Source: Pelagomonas calceolata
Lineage: Eukaryota > Sar > Pelagophyceae > Pelagomonadales > Pelagomonadaceae
NCBI GenBank assembly: GCA_918797485.1
Contig: CAKKNE010000002.1
Location: forward strand, 1,888,501-1,952,500
Length of the DNA: 64,000 nt
Reading direction: 5' to 3'
Of this stretch, positions 1 through 10,595 are shown in pieces (the stretch's first letter is position 1; each line of letters opens with the position of its first letter). The notes beneath the pieces are model-generated. The model saw only the letters and a program-made list of their open reading frames with translations. It was not told the DNA's origin and did not search any database. A program made the translations under genes and the position numbers.

Positions 1-345
1 CTCGCATGTTTGTGTCCTTAGTAGTGATCGGCACGGCTTCTCTCGCGGATTGAGCCCTGCTCACAGGCTAAACCGGTCAGTGAGCTACCTTCTGACGATT
101 TATGGGCAGCCACAATGACGGCTGTGGCGCGTAGCAGGCGAAAAAGCTGTGGGCAAACGTGCAAGAAACCCGTGCAAAGGCAGGAGTACACGACGAAAGA
201 GTATGTGACACGGCGTTGTCCCGTCAGAAAACGAGCCGTCCCGCACGCCGTCGACGAGAAAATGAACTTGCACTTTTAGACAGGGGCGGCCACGCGCGGC
301 TCCGGACGGAGGCGCGGGTGCGAGGGAAAACCGACCACGGGGCGT
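1..345. other. 3' flank of the AHCY gene, no gene seen
   Basis: I see no coding pattern with the strong third-position GC bias of the neighbouring genes, and no RNA gene. It is downstream of the AHCY stop codon and may hold that gene's 3' UTR and poly(A) region. Confidence 0.5.
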
Positions 346-1909
<1,564 letters not shown>

Positions 1910-2702
1910 CTGTGTGGTGTTTTTGTTATTTGTGCGTGCGTGCGTCGTACGCGCGGCGCGTGGTCGCGGTGGGTCGTACGCTCGACGCGCGCGCAATTGC
2001 CCGCAGCGCGCCGCCCGTGGCGTCGGGTGCGCCGTCGGTGCAATTTTTTCGCGTCTTCTTTGTGTGATTGTCGCTTGCGTTGCAGCGCGCGCTGTTGCGA
2101 TGCAACGCGGCTGGAAGTTGCAACGCATGCGCACAGTAGTGCCTCTGCGTGCGTTGATTCGGCCGATAGGCGATGAATTTGCTTTTTGCCTTGCGCTCGT
2201 TGCATTAGCACGCGCGCGCCTCGGTCTGCAGTTTAAGGCGTCTTGTTACTCCACGCTGCTAAATGCCTGAGCCATGGTTGCAATGTAGTGTTAGTCCTGC
2301 GACAATTGGCAGACGACACGTCGAACTCACCGATGTCTGCCGACGGCCGCCTCCGCCCGTTTGCAGCCGTGGGCGCGCTCTTCAAGAGCCCTCCAGACCG
2401 ATAGGCCCAGTTCCAGGACATTTGTCTATTATCGCGCGGGTTTCTCGACCTGCGAAACCGATTTGGATTTCAGGCCCGTTCCAAGGCCGTGAGTGACCTT
2501 AGAACGCAGTGAACATCTTCCCGATACCTTCGGACAGCGCTCGAAACGAACCGAAGCCGACGCGCCGGTCAGCGCCGCAAAATCGACCTAGCCTCAGGCT
2601 GCCCGCACAGCCCGCGTTCACGCCGGACGCAAAAAACAGGAGCTGAACGCCCCCGCCGCAGCGCCTGCACAGCGCAAGCAAAAACAGGATCGAACGCAAA
2701 CT
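1910..2702. other. divergent promoter region between AHCY and the 2703 gene
   Basis: About 790 bp between two divergent genes. It should contain the missing first exon of AHCY, its intron and both promoters. An ATG at 2274 on the minus strand (MAQAFSS, then an in-frame stop) is one possible first exon but implies an intron of over 300 bp. No palindromic motif copy was found here. Confidence 0.4.
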
Positions 2703-3224
2703 ATGGCCGCCGTCGTGAACCTCCGCCCCGTCAAGGACGACGCCCCCGTAGTACCTGTGCGCAAGGGCAGCGCGTCATTGGGCCACATCAAGGAGAAGCG
2801 CGCCGACGGGAGGGAACCGTGGGACCCGGCACCCGTCGAGATCGTGAAGAAGAGGCGCATCGCCTGGCCTGGCGGTAAAATATCCTCGAACAAGGACGAG
2901 GCGCTCCTGATGTACTTCAGCAAGAAGCTCGCGCGCGGCGAAACCCTGACCGACGCGCAGAAGACGGCATTCGCCCACGCGACCAAGGGCACGCGCTTCG
3001 AGGGTTTATCTGAAGAAGACGCGATGGCCCTCGCGGCGGCCGAGGCGCCCGCGCGTGAACCGGAGCCTGTTGAGGCGCCGCCGCCGAAGAAGGCCAAGAA
3101 GCAGCCGAAGGGCAAAGGTGGCAAGGGGGGCCGGGGCCGCGGGCGCGGCCGCGGAAAAGGTCGCGGGACGAGGCGCCCCGAGCTCACGGCGCGCATCGAC
3201 TCGGGCCTCTCCACCGGGCGGTGA
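2703..3224 (+). CDS. hypothetical basic protein with Gly-Arg-rich tail
   Basis: I do not recognise this 173-residue protein. It starts MAAVVNLRPVKDD. Residues 50-105 look like a small folded region (RRIAWPGGKISSNKDEALL, then ATKGTRFEGLSEEDA). From about residue 125 it becomes Lys/Pro-rich and then a Gly-Arg run (GRGRGRGRGKGRG), which in many eukaryotic proteins contacts RNA or chromatin. Coding bias is strong and the ATG is the first in frame. The tail suggests nucleic-acid binding, but no domain proves it. It converges on the next gene with only about 95 bp between stops. Confidence 0.7.
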   Translation: MAAVVNLRPVKDDAPVVPVRKGSASLGHIKEKRADGREPWDPAPVEIVKKRRIAWPGGKISSNKDEALLMYFSKKLARGETLTDAQKTAFAHATKGTRFEGLSEEDAMALAAAEAPAREPEPVEAPPPKKAKKQPKGKGGKGGRGRGRGRGKGRGTRRPELTARIDSGLSTGR

Positions 3225-3317
3225 TGTTTTTTAATCTTATTTCCTTGTCACACTCGGACGCGGCGGGGCGGGGGGGAATGCCTTCTTCTAGTCTTCTTAC
3301 ACGAGGACGCCGCGCGA

Positions 3318-4126
3318 CTACTTCTTCGGCGCGCCGACGCCGTACGTCGCCGGCTGAGCGATGCCGCGGATGTTGCCGTAGTACTTGGGCTGCGACACGG
3401 TGCCGGGCTTCTTCGCCTCGGCGGCGAGGCGCTCCTTCTCGGCGGCGGCCGCGGCCTTGGCGGCTTCCTTCGCGGCCTTGGCGGCCGCCTTCTCCGCGAG
3501 GATCCGCTCCTTCTCTTGGATGCCCCGGTCTTCGGCGTCCTTGTAGCCCTGCTGCTGGGCCTCGACGTCGAACTTCTTGCGTTCGGCGTCGAAGGCCTCG
3601 CGGAGGGCCTTCTGCGCTTCCGGCGTCTGATCCTTGGGCACGGGCTTGCCCTGCTTCTCCCAGTTCCACATGCCGAGGTAACCGTTCTTGGCCTGGAACG
3701 GTGCGCCGGGCACCAGGACCTCGCCGCCCGCCGGGAAGCCGATGCGCACGATGCCGTCCGTGCCGACGCCGACGCCCTTGTAGACGCCGCCCTCCGCGAC
3801 GGGCGGCGCCGTCAACGTCGACGCCGCGGCGAACAGCACGAGACCCGCCGCGCCGGCGGCGCCCACGGCCGGGAGCGCCGAGAGCGGGTTTTGTCGCGCC
3901 TCGGACACAAAGTCTATGGCCGCGATTTTCAGGTCCTTCGTCGACGGCAGCGCGGGCGCGGACCTGCGGGCGCGGCGCGCGATGAGTTTTCATTCACATT
4001 CAGATAATTGATTTGCGACGCTGGCGGCTGCGGGAGACTAAGCGAGACTTCTCCGACGCCCGGGAGCTGCAAGGCGGTAGCCGACGACGCGCCAAGAGCC
4101 AGCAAAATGTGGCGGCTGGAAGGCAT
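3318..4126 (-). CDS. plastid-type Ala/Lys-rich protein of unknown function
   Basis: Two exons (3998-4126 and 3318-3935), 248 residues. Exon 1 gives MPSSRHILLALGASSATALQ, a signal peptide with an Ala-rich cleavage site as used for plastid import in stramenopiles. The intron (3936-3997, 62 bp, GTGAAT...GAAG) is inferred because it alone joins the two coding frames in phase. The mature part has one hydrophobic stretch (AVGAAGAAGLVLFAAAS), then a small domain (GVYKGVGVGTDGIVRIGFPA, NGYLGMWNWEKQGK) and a charged Ala/Lys/Glu helix. This looks like a thylakoid or inner-envelope protein with one membrane anchor. I do not recognise the family. Confidence 0.65.
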
Positions 4127-4456
4127 TGTGTGTTTTGACGCTGTGCTTTTCGTCTCAGCACAATCTGATAAGCGAGGCGAGCACACGCGGGCTCAGGCGC
4201 ACTACCCAGCGATACTTTCAAGCTAATATCAACAAAAGCAGGTCTGCGTTGGCAGAGGACAAGGAGGCACTGAATAAGAAAAAAAGCAAGGGCACACGCC
4301 CCGCCCGACTCGGCGCTGTTGCGCGCATGACCCGTCTCTGAAAGGCCTCGCTCCGGGCTGAGAAGACGCATGGCTCGTCAAGTCCCGACGCATTTCTAGT
4401 CGCGCGGATCCGCAGTAGTGGAATATAATTACGCGCCGCTTTTTATCTCAAGCGCG

Positions 4457-5433
4457 CTACGTCGCCTTGTCGATGGCCGCCCAGACCTCGTCGAGGCCCT
4501 GGTTCGCGTCGACGCGCGCGACGCATGAAGAGTAGTGCTCGAGGATGGGCACGGTCTGGGCGTGGTAGCCCGCCAGCCGCGTCTTGAGCGCCTCTTCGGT
4601 GTCGTCGGCGCGCTGCATCAATGCTTCCCCCGTCTCGTCGTCCAACATCGTTTCTACGGACGGCGCGGCGCCGCCGAGGGATTTGGGCGGCGCGAATTTG
4701 GCGTGGTAGCTCCGCCCCGAAGCCTTGTGCACCCAGCGGCCGCAGATGCGCTCCGTGAGCACCGCGTCGGGCACTTCCAACGCGACGACGGCGTTCACGC
4801 ATTCTCCTTTTTCCGCGAGGCACCTGCGCGGCGATGGGGTCTCGGTGGAGTCCGGGCACCGGCCCGAGGCGTCGCATCGATGGCGTCGAGGGCGCGAGCG
4901 GTCGCCCTCGCCCCGACGCTCCGATGCCCCGACCGCCGGCGGCTCGAGGGCGCCCCGACGCCGCCGCCGCGACGTCCGGGCGGTGACTCTCACACCCGTA
5001 GCAGGTAAGCTGGACGCCGCGCAACAAACGCGTCCAGCATCTTGGCCTGGTCCACCGTGCGCGGGAAGCCGTCCAATATAAACCCCTTGGAGCAGTCGCT
5101 CTCCTCGATCCTATCTCTGATGATACCGACCACAATATCGTCTCCGACGAGCCCGCCGGCCTCCATGACGGCCTTCGCCTTCTGGCCCACCTCGCTGCCC
5201 GCGGCGACGGCCGCCCTTAACATGTCGCCCGTCGAGAGCTGGGGCGCGCCGAGCTTGTCCACGAGCTTCGGCGCGTGCGTCCCTTTGCCGCTGCCGGGCG
5301 GGCCGAAGAGGATGACGACCTGGCGCGCGTCGCCGCCGCCCGCACTTATCCGCGTCGGCGGCCGCAGGCCCTGGGGTGGCCGGCTGAAGGCCGTGATCGT
5401 CGTGGCAAGCAATGCAATGCTGGGGAGCTGCAT
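4457..5433 (-). CDS. adenylate kinase, probably plastid-targeted
   Basis: Adenylate kinase interconverts ATP + AMP and 2 ADP. The N-terminus [20 protein letters not shown] is a signal peptide with an Ala-Phe cleavage motif, pointing to the plastid. Next come the P-loop GPPGSGKGT, the AMP site [22 protein letters not shown], and in the last exon [23 protein letters not shown] and the long LID segment typical of long-form kinases. The two coding parts (about 5000-5433 and 4457-4823) are separated by an intron of 170-200 bp that carries introner-like sequence. The acceptor CGCGCAG at 4824 is clear. The donor is unresolved, because no GT gives the right phase, so a GC donor is likely. Length is about 260 residues. 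Confidence 0.9.
4824..5003 (-). mobile_element. introner-like intron of the adenylate kinase gene
   Basis: The left part reads GGTGTGAGAGTCACC, close to the introner end TGTGTGGAAATCAACC, and the interior has CTCGACGCCATCGATGCGAC, matching the introner core. The right end is CGCGCAG. The 5' boundary is approximate. Confidence 0.5.
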
Positions 5434-5999
5434 GGTGTCACTGCTCCTTGTGCTGGGCTCTTTATGCTGCAACTGCAATGCGTCTGCAGCAAGGGATATT
5501 TGTAATCGCTGCAAATGCAATCTTTTGGCTCGATCCGCGACTGCTGCGTGTGATTTAGCTGCGTTTTTGCGTGTTGGAGATGGCATGCAAGCCACATGAG
5601 AGCTCAGGTCGACCGGCATAAACGTGTCTCGAACCGCGTCGGGAGGCCATGCAGCACTCGCAAGGGCGTTCTTCGCGTTGTCTGTGCAGGCTCGACCTCA
5701 GCTCCCCGCGCGGCAACGAAAAGCGGGGACCGCGATCTGAAGCGTGCCACGAGCCTATGACCTTGTTTGGAGCTGCTATCTTTGCTATTGGGCCAAGGTC
5801 GAAGAGCGCTTCACGAGCTCGCCCCGTGGCGGTATTAATGGGCACGCAGCGGCGCGATTTCGCAAACGAGCTCTGTCTAAGCAGTACACATTACCAACGC
5901 GCCGCGGAAACCGGCACAAGTATCGAAAAAACCGCGCGAGAGACGGCGACCGACTGAATCTCTTATAGAGCTGGATTCAGCTATCTCGCGGCGAACGCC
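5434..5999. other. intergenic region, nothing recognised
   Basis: Upstream of the adenylate kinase start. Base composition is lower in GC than the genes. I see no conserved reading frame, palindromic motif or repeat. Confidence 0.5.
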
Positions 6000-6584
6000 A
6001 TGTCGGCGGCCGCGGCGCCGTTCAGCCTTCCAGCCGCCGTAGGCGCTGCGAACTGTAACGCCGGCGGAGCTCAAATGGACCCGCGCGCGCCGGCGTCCCG
6101 TCGTTGACGTCGTTTTCCGCGAGTTCACATGTTTGTCTAGGGGGTTGATTCGCCCGCAAAATGGCCTCACAGCTCACACCACCACAGGTTCCTCGCCGCC
6201 GCCGCATCGGACCTCAAGCGCACCTCGCCGTCGCCGCGCGTCGTCTCGTCGGAGTCGGACGACGACGTTCCTGAAGTGAGTTACCCGTCCCAGCCGAAGG
6301 TGGCGGTGCCGCGCGGCGACGTCGTCGAAGCTACTGGCGACGACCTGCGCGGCGTCCTCGAGGCCGAGGCCGGCGGCTTCGCGACCTTCGACGACGACCC
6401 CTCGGGTTTATTAGGCCTCCGCCGCATCGACACCGGCCCCGGGGACGCGCCCCGTGTTTTTTTTCAAAAGTGGAGCGAGAGGGGAGCTCCACAGGGGTCT
6501 CGTGGCCGCGTTTGCGTCGATTGCGCGTCGTCTCAAGCTGGATTAACGTCGCTGGCGGAAGCAGGCCAGCTAAGCTTGTTTTGA
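6000..6584 (+). pseudogene. truncated gene, probable two-exon fragment
   Basis: A coding-like stretch at 6188-6455 follows an acceptor (CACCACCACAG) and reads FLAAAASDLKRTSPSPRVV, SSESDDDVPEVSYPSQPK and ATGDDLRGVLEAEAGGFATF. An ATG at 6000 opens a plausible first exon (MSAAAAPFSLPAAVGAA), but I found no donor that puts both in phase. At about 6455 the strong GC bias stops abruptly and the frame runs on into AT-richer sequence to a stop at 6584. It looks like a gene cut by the start of the repeat-rich block. No family recognised. Confidence 0.35.
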
Positions 6585-7089
6585 CACAACTTTCGAGCTT
6601 CGTACGTTTAGTGATCGCGGTACCGACCGAGGGCGAACAAACGAGTGCGACAGTCCAAATCCCTGAAAGCGGCGCGTGATCGGCGTTTTGACCGGCGTTT
6701 GCACGCGCCGAGAGGCCAAGCAAAATCATGAGGTTGTCTTCGGCCCGGCGGCGCAATGAGCGCTCCAGCAGCCAGAGGAGCCCTCCTGAGCCCATTGGTT
6801 AGCGCGATAGGCGTCCCGAGATCGGCGGGAGACCTGGGGTCTGCGGCCGGCGGCGGTCCCGAGGCCGCCGCCCGGTCGCCGCGCGGTGGGCGACATACTG
6901 ATACCCCAAATTCAAAAACGAAAATATTATCGTTCAGAGACCAAATCTTCAAGGGCAGGGCCGAAATAACATACCCTCGCGGCTCAAGTCCGCGGCGCCA
7001 CTGCCCAATTCGCAGAGCGGAAATTAAGCTCTGAACTTCACTATTCGGGGGTCAGTCGGAGAGGTCTGTTTTCAAAAGCCATCCGCCTA

Positions 7090-7151
7090 GGCCTGTATAC
7101 ATGTACTATATGTATGATATACATACATAAATATAAATATAAATATATATG
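7090..7151. repeat. AT-rich simple repeat
   Basis: A run of TATACATG/ATAAATATAAATATAAAT-type units of about 60 bp, the most AT-rich point in the window. Confidence 0.7.
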
Positions 7152-7156
7152 GATTC

Positions 7157-7176
7157 CTAGTGTGTCGATACGCTAG
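7157..7176. repeat. degenerate copy of the CTAGTGT...CGCTAG palindrome
   Basis: Reads CTAGTGTGTCGATACGCTAG. The ends match the intergenic palindrome found elsewhere in the window. The middle differs. It is the one copy not close to a recognised gene. Confidence 0.45.
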
Positions 7177-7479
7177 ATCACCAGGTCTTGCGGCTCCCCA
7201 AAATACACCAGCGATTGACGCCGCCATCTACCGTCCAATTGGTACATCATATCAACTCCAGCCCAGTTTTCATCCACAATCGACGGAACCGGAGCCGACG
7301 GCCCGCGCTCGGAGGGCGGGAGAAGAATTCTACTAGACAACTCTCGCGTTTATGTTCGTTTCCTTCCGTTTGTTAGTGGTAGAGTCCATCTAGGCCGATT
7401 GAACACGTACTTATCTATTTTAGATACTCCGTTAGAGCCGCGCGAAACTGCGATTCGGGAGCCCTACGTTTTTACAAAG

Positions 7480-7862
7480 ACGGCCGCAAAACCTAGACCC
7501 GCGAGCATCAGCGACGACACCATCCAGGTGGACCATAACGCCGTTGTTCTATTCACAATCGACCGACTTGCCCGTTCTCCGCGGACGACGGTGCGTACGC
7601 GGGGCACTGAATTGGCCCCAGACCGGTGGTTTGTACAATAAATTTGCGTTTCAGGCGCTTCGGTTCCGGGACGGGGCAGATAATCGGCTTGATTGTATAC
7701 TACATTGCTCTGAGACCCAAAGATGCTCGGCGCGCCTCGTCGGACTCGCGACCACAGGATCTTGTGAAATCGGGGCACCAGACCCGGACCTGCGACCATC
7801 AGCCCGTGTACCATCACCATGGACCATAACGCGATCATTTGTTTCATGACCGACGGACTTGC
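7480..7862. repeat. diverged direct repeat pair
   Basis: 7480-7577 and 7760-7862 align over about 100 bp (both contain GTGGACCATAACGC or ATGGACCATAACGC and an AATCGACCGACTTGC / GACCGACGGACTTGC end) at an estimated 65-75 percent identity. A third partial copy may lie at 7240-7275 (TTTTCATCCACAATCGACGG). The family is unknown. Confidence 0.5.
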
Positions 7863-8118
7863 GCGAGGTCCAGATCAAGATGTTCACGTCCCGAGCGTGG
7901 GCGGCCAAAAGTACCCTTCTCGTGGTGTAGATGTCATATATTTGTAATTGACTATCGGTGGGGTAGTATGGGGTCCGACAAGACCGCTACGGCGACTACT
8001 GGGGGCCCTCGGGTAATTGAAGTTTTTTGCGGGAACGGGACGCCATCGGGTCCAAATTGCAGACTTTTTTCGGGGGCAGAACGGTTCCTGGAGGTCTCTC
8101 GAGGTAGGTCTGTTAGTG

Positions 8119-8275
8119 GGTAGTCGCCTGCACCGCATACGCCGTCGATGCGGCAGCCTAGTGCTCTTCGAGAGCCCTGGAAGCAAGACCTGCCCTAAAG
8201 ATGCCTAAACGCAGTGGTCTGCTGAGAGAATTCGACCAAAAATGCTTGAAGCGCCGGCGCATGCGGTGTAGGCGC
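8119..8275. repeat. imperfect inverted repeat
   Basis: CGCCTGCACCGCATACGCCG near 8122 is matched on the other strand by CGCCTACACCGCATGCGCCG near 8254-8273, with about 110 bp between the arms. It may be the ends of a small non-autonomous element. Confidence 0.4.
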
Positions 8276-8498
8276 TTGCACGTGTATAGTACCGACCCTA
8301 GGCGACCCCAGGGAGACCTTTTGGGCAGGGATTGACAGGATTCAGCCGGCGCGGCCGCCATAGACCGTAGGGCGCCCTCGGCCGCGAATTAAAAATATTT
8401 AGTTTTTCGGCCCCCAGTACGTGTCCCATTGATCTCTTTGGACCATTAGCGAACCGAACGGTACTCAAACGGCTGCATGCCGCGATTCGTTTTTGCTG

Positions 8499-8522
8499 GC
8501 TAGTGTCTTACCGGCCGCTAGC
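8499..8522 (+). repeat. intergenic palindrome copy a
   Basis: GCTAGTGTCTTAC, CGGC, CGCTAGC: a full copy, 353 bp upstream of the glycosyltransferase start. Confidence 0.8.
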
Positions 8523-8851
8523 TCGACTGCGGCGCGAGTCGACTCACAGCTTGCAATCGAGGTCACCAGCGATCGCCGCGGTTAATCGCAGGCATCGCTT
8601 CGACAGGGCAGTCACACACTTATTGGCTGGAGGCGCACCGGGCGCGCTGCATACAGTGCATAGACATCAGCTGTGCTGCAAGGCGGCCAAGCTCCAGCTC
8701 GGCCCACGGCTGCTCAAACAAGTTCGTTGGAACAAGAAACACCCGCTGCGGACGTGTTCTCACTGCACTAAAAGCTGCGGCAACCGCGGCCACACGTACA
8801 CGCCACACTCGCGCCGCGCTCTCAGAGAGGCGCGAAACCGCAGAGCACAGC

Positions 8852-9847
8852 ATGCAGGCCGCCGCACCACCACCCGCAAGCGACCCAGCGTCTACCAAAA
8901 AAACGCAGCGCGGCGCGTGACGAACGCACAAGCATTGGGAATCTCTCTGACTAAAAGTGAAGAGGAAGCTCTGTCATCCTTGTACCGACGCCGCATTCCT
9001 ATACGACGCCGTCGACGCCCACGCCACGAAGAGCACGCGCAAATCTAAAATCGCGCAGGCGCGCCAGGCCTACGTCACGCTCCTCACGTCCGACGGCTAC
9101 CTCCCGGGCGCCGAGTGCTTATTGCATTCCCTGCGCCAGAGCGGCACGCGGCGGCCCGTCGTGACGCTGGTCACGAGCGCCGTGTCACCGCGGGCCCGCG
9201 CCAAACTCGAGCAGCGCTGCGATCGAGTGATTGAGGTGCCCGCGGTGCCGAACCCGCATTCATCAAGACCAGACCAGGCCGACAAGTGCTGGACCGACGC
9301 GGGCTACACTAAATTGCAAATCTGGTCCTTGCATGACGATTACGACCTCCTTGTTTATATCGATGTGGATGCTATCGTAAGAACAAATATAGACGACCTG
9401 TTCGCGCTCGACGTCGATTTGGCGGCGGCGCCCGATGTCTTCCCTCCCGATAAATTTAATGCGGGCGTGCTCGTGGTACGGCCGTCGCCGGAGACGCACG
9501 CGCGGTTGTTGCAACTCGCGCCGACCGCCCCATCGTATGACGGAGGCGACACGGGCCTCCTCAACTTTTGTTTTCCGGGCTGGTTCGCCGGCCACGAGCG
9601 GTTGCAGCGGCTGCCCTTCGCCTACAACGCGCAGCGGACGATGCACTGGCTGACGCGGGCCGCGCCGGGGTACTGGCAGGCGATTGGTGAGATCCGCGTC
9701 CTGCACTTCTCGTCGGCGCCGAAGCCCTGGGAGGCGCCGGACCGCAAGGGTGATTTGGAGCTCGTGTGGTGGGAGGTGTTTTTATCATCCCAAGTTGCCG
9801 GGTTGGGCGTTGGCGTCGGCGCGGGTGGGACTTTTGGGGGGTTTTAG
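8852..9847 (+). CDS. glycosyltransferase family 8 (glycogenin/galactinol-synthase-like)
   Basis: A retaining sugar transferase that uses a nucleotide sugar and Mn. Family marks are AYVTLLTSDGYLPGAECLL at the start of the Rossmann fold, the DxD metal motif in LVYIDVDAIVRTN, FNAGVLVVRPS, GDTGLLN, and HFSSAPKPW, a variant of the usual HYxGxxKPW. The catalytic core runs unbroken from about 8965 to 9847. The start is inferred: an ATG at 8852 (MQAAAPPPASDPAS) reaches a stop unless a 48-bp intron (8917-8964, GTGACG...GAAGAG) is removed, which joins in phase and gives 315 residues. No signal peptide or membrane anchor is obvious, so a cytosolic glycogenin-like role is possible. The acceptor sugar cannot be told. 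Confidence 0.82.
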
Positions 9848-10141
9848 TTTGGTGTAAGTTGGATGTTTGTGCTTTCTTTCTTTCGATTGTCACGTGTGAT
9901 TTTTCACACTGGCTTCGCGAAGCTTCGCGTCGACGGCGTAAAAAACGGGTTTTCCAGGGCATTTTTGCTCCTTGCACTACTTTTGCGTCCTTGGCTTGTG
10001 TAGCCCTGGCTTGCGACTTGAGTGGCGTCGAGGAAAACCCTGCACGTCGGAGCGTCGGGAGCACCCGGCCACGCGCAAAAGCTTTCAGTTGAAACAAACA
10101 CTGGGTGCGCGTACTTGAGCGACCCCGACCTGTGGCACGAC

Positions 10142-10468
10142 ATGTCCTCGATCGAAGCCATGATTAGGGACATCAAAAACAAGAGCTTGGCCAAGTCTCC
10201 GTACTTTCTCGGACGCTCGCTGTGCGTGAGGAACGCCGGCACGATGACCAAGCCGCTCTCGCTCTTCTGTCCTCAGGCGTGCGGCTGCCATCGCGGTGAC
10301 CAGGATTGTCCGCTGTCGTGCCCGGAGCGGACCGCGCCCGATCCGCCTTGCCCGGCGTATCAGAAGGCAACGTACTGGCTAGACAACTCCACATGCCCGC
10401 GGCTGCCCGCGGCGCAGACCTTCGACGTCGGAGTCGTCAGCGACATCGCGGGCGTTGCTATCGGGTAA
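10142..10468 (+). CDS. Cys-rich protein fragment, possibly secreted family
   Basis: Reads MSSIEAMIRDIKNKSLAKSP from the first ATG, and coding bias extends upstream to about 10080 (GCAYLSDPDLWHD), so the true 5' end is missing or lies in an unseen exon. The core has LFCPQACGCHRGDQDCPLSC, a CPxxCGC pattern seen in extracellular Cys-rich repeat proteins of algae. It ends VVSDIAGVAIG. It is 109 residues from this ATG. It may be the 3' remnant of a larger secreted protein. The stop lies only 128 bp from the end of the next gene on the other strand. Confidence 0.45.
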   Translation: MSSIEAMIRDIKNKSLAKSPYFLGRSLCVRNAGTMTKPLSLFCPQACGCHRGDQDCPLSCPERTAPDPPCPAYQKATYWLDNSTCPRLPAAQTFDVGVVSDIAGVAIG

Positions 10469-10506
10469 TCCATCCTTGAAACAAACAAACTTAGAGTGGA
10501 AGCACA

Positions 10507-10572
10507 GGACCCCGCGGGTCGGCGCCGCCGGCACCAGTAGTTGGTGCCGGCCGCGCGTCATGGTGCGGGTCC
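10507..10572 (-). promoter_or_regulatory. candidate SECIS element of the ArsS-like gene
   Basis: On the minus strand the hairpin has a lower stem (GGACCCGC with GCGGGGTCC), then ATGA on the 5' side and GA on the 3' side, then an upper stem whose apical 9 bp are perfect (GCCGGCACC / GGTGCCGGC), and an apical loop AACTACT that opens with AA. These are the fixed positions of a eukaryotic SECIS. The ATGA lies 52 nt past the in-frame UGA, near the short end of usual spacing. Confidence 0.75.
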
Positions 10573-10595
10573 GGAGCGCTTTCCAAAGCACGGCC

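Larger units (their letters stand above)
6456..8498. other. gene-free, AT-richer block with decayed repeats
   Basis: About 2 kb without coding bias on either strand. It contains an AT-rich simple repeat (7090-7151), two or three diverged direct repeats (7230-7870) and an imperfect inverted repeat (8119-8275). It looks like old non-coding or mobile DNA, but no transposase or other family mark is visible. Confidence 0.5.

Noticed and set aside
6456-8498. A virus-like or LTR element in the gene-free block.
   Set aside because: No reverse transcriptase, integrase, capsid or long terminal repeat sequence was recognised on either strand. The repeats there are short and diverged.
8503-9048. A plus-strand frame of 181 residues upstream of the GT8 gene.
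   Set aside because: Arg/His-rich composition with no domain. It overlaps the GT8 start in another frame and includes the palindrome region.
9561-10097. Minus-strand frame starting MFQLKAFARGRVLPTLRRAG, like a mitochondrial presequence.
   Set aside because: It overlaps the end of the GT8 gene and the Cys-rich fragment on the other strand, lacks family sequence after the leader, and the rest is low-complexity.
10525-10549. The 9-bp GC hairpin as a transcription terminator.
   Set aside because: The AUGA/AA/GA arrangement around it and the UGA upstream fit a SECIS far better, and eukaryotic genes do not use such terminators.
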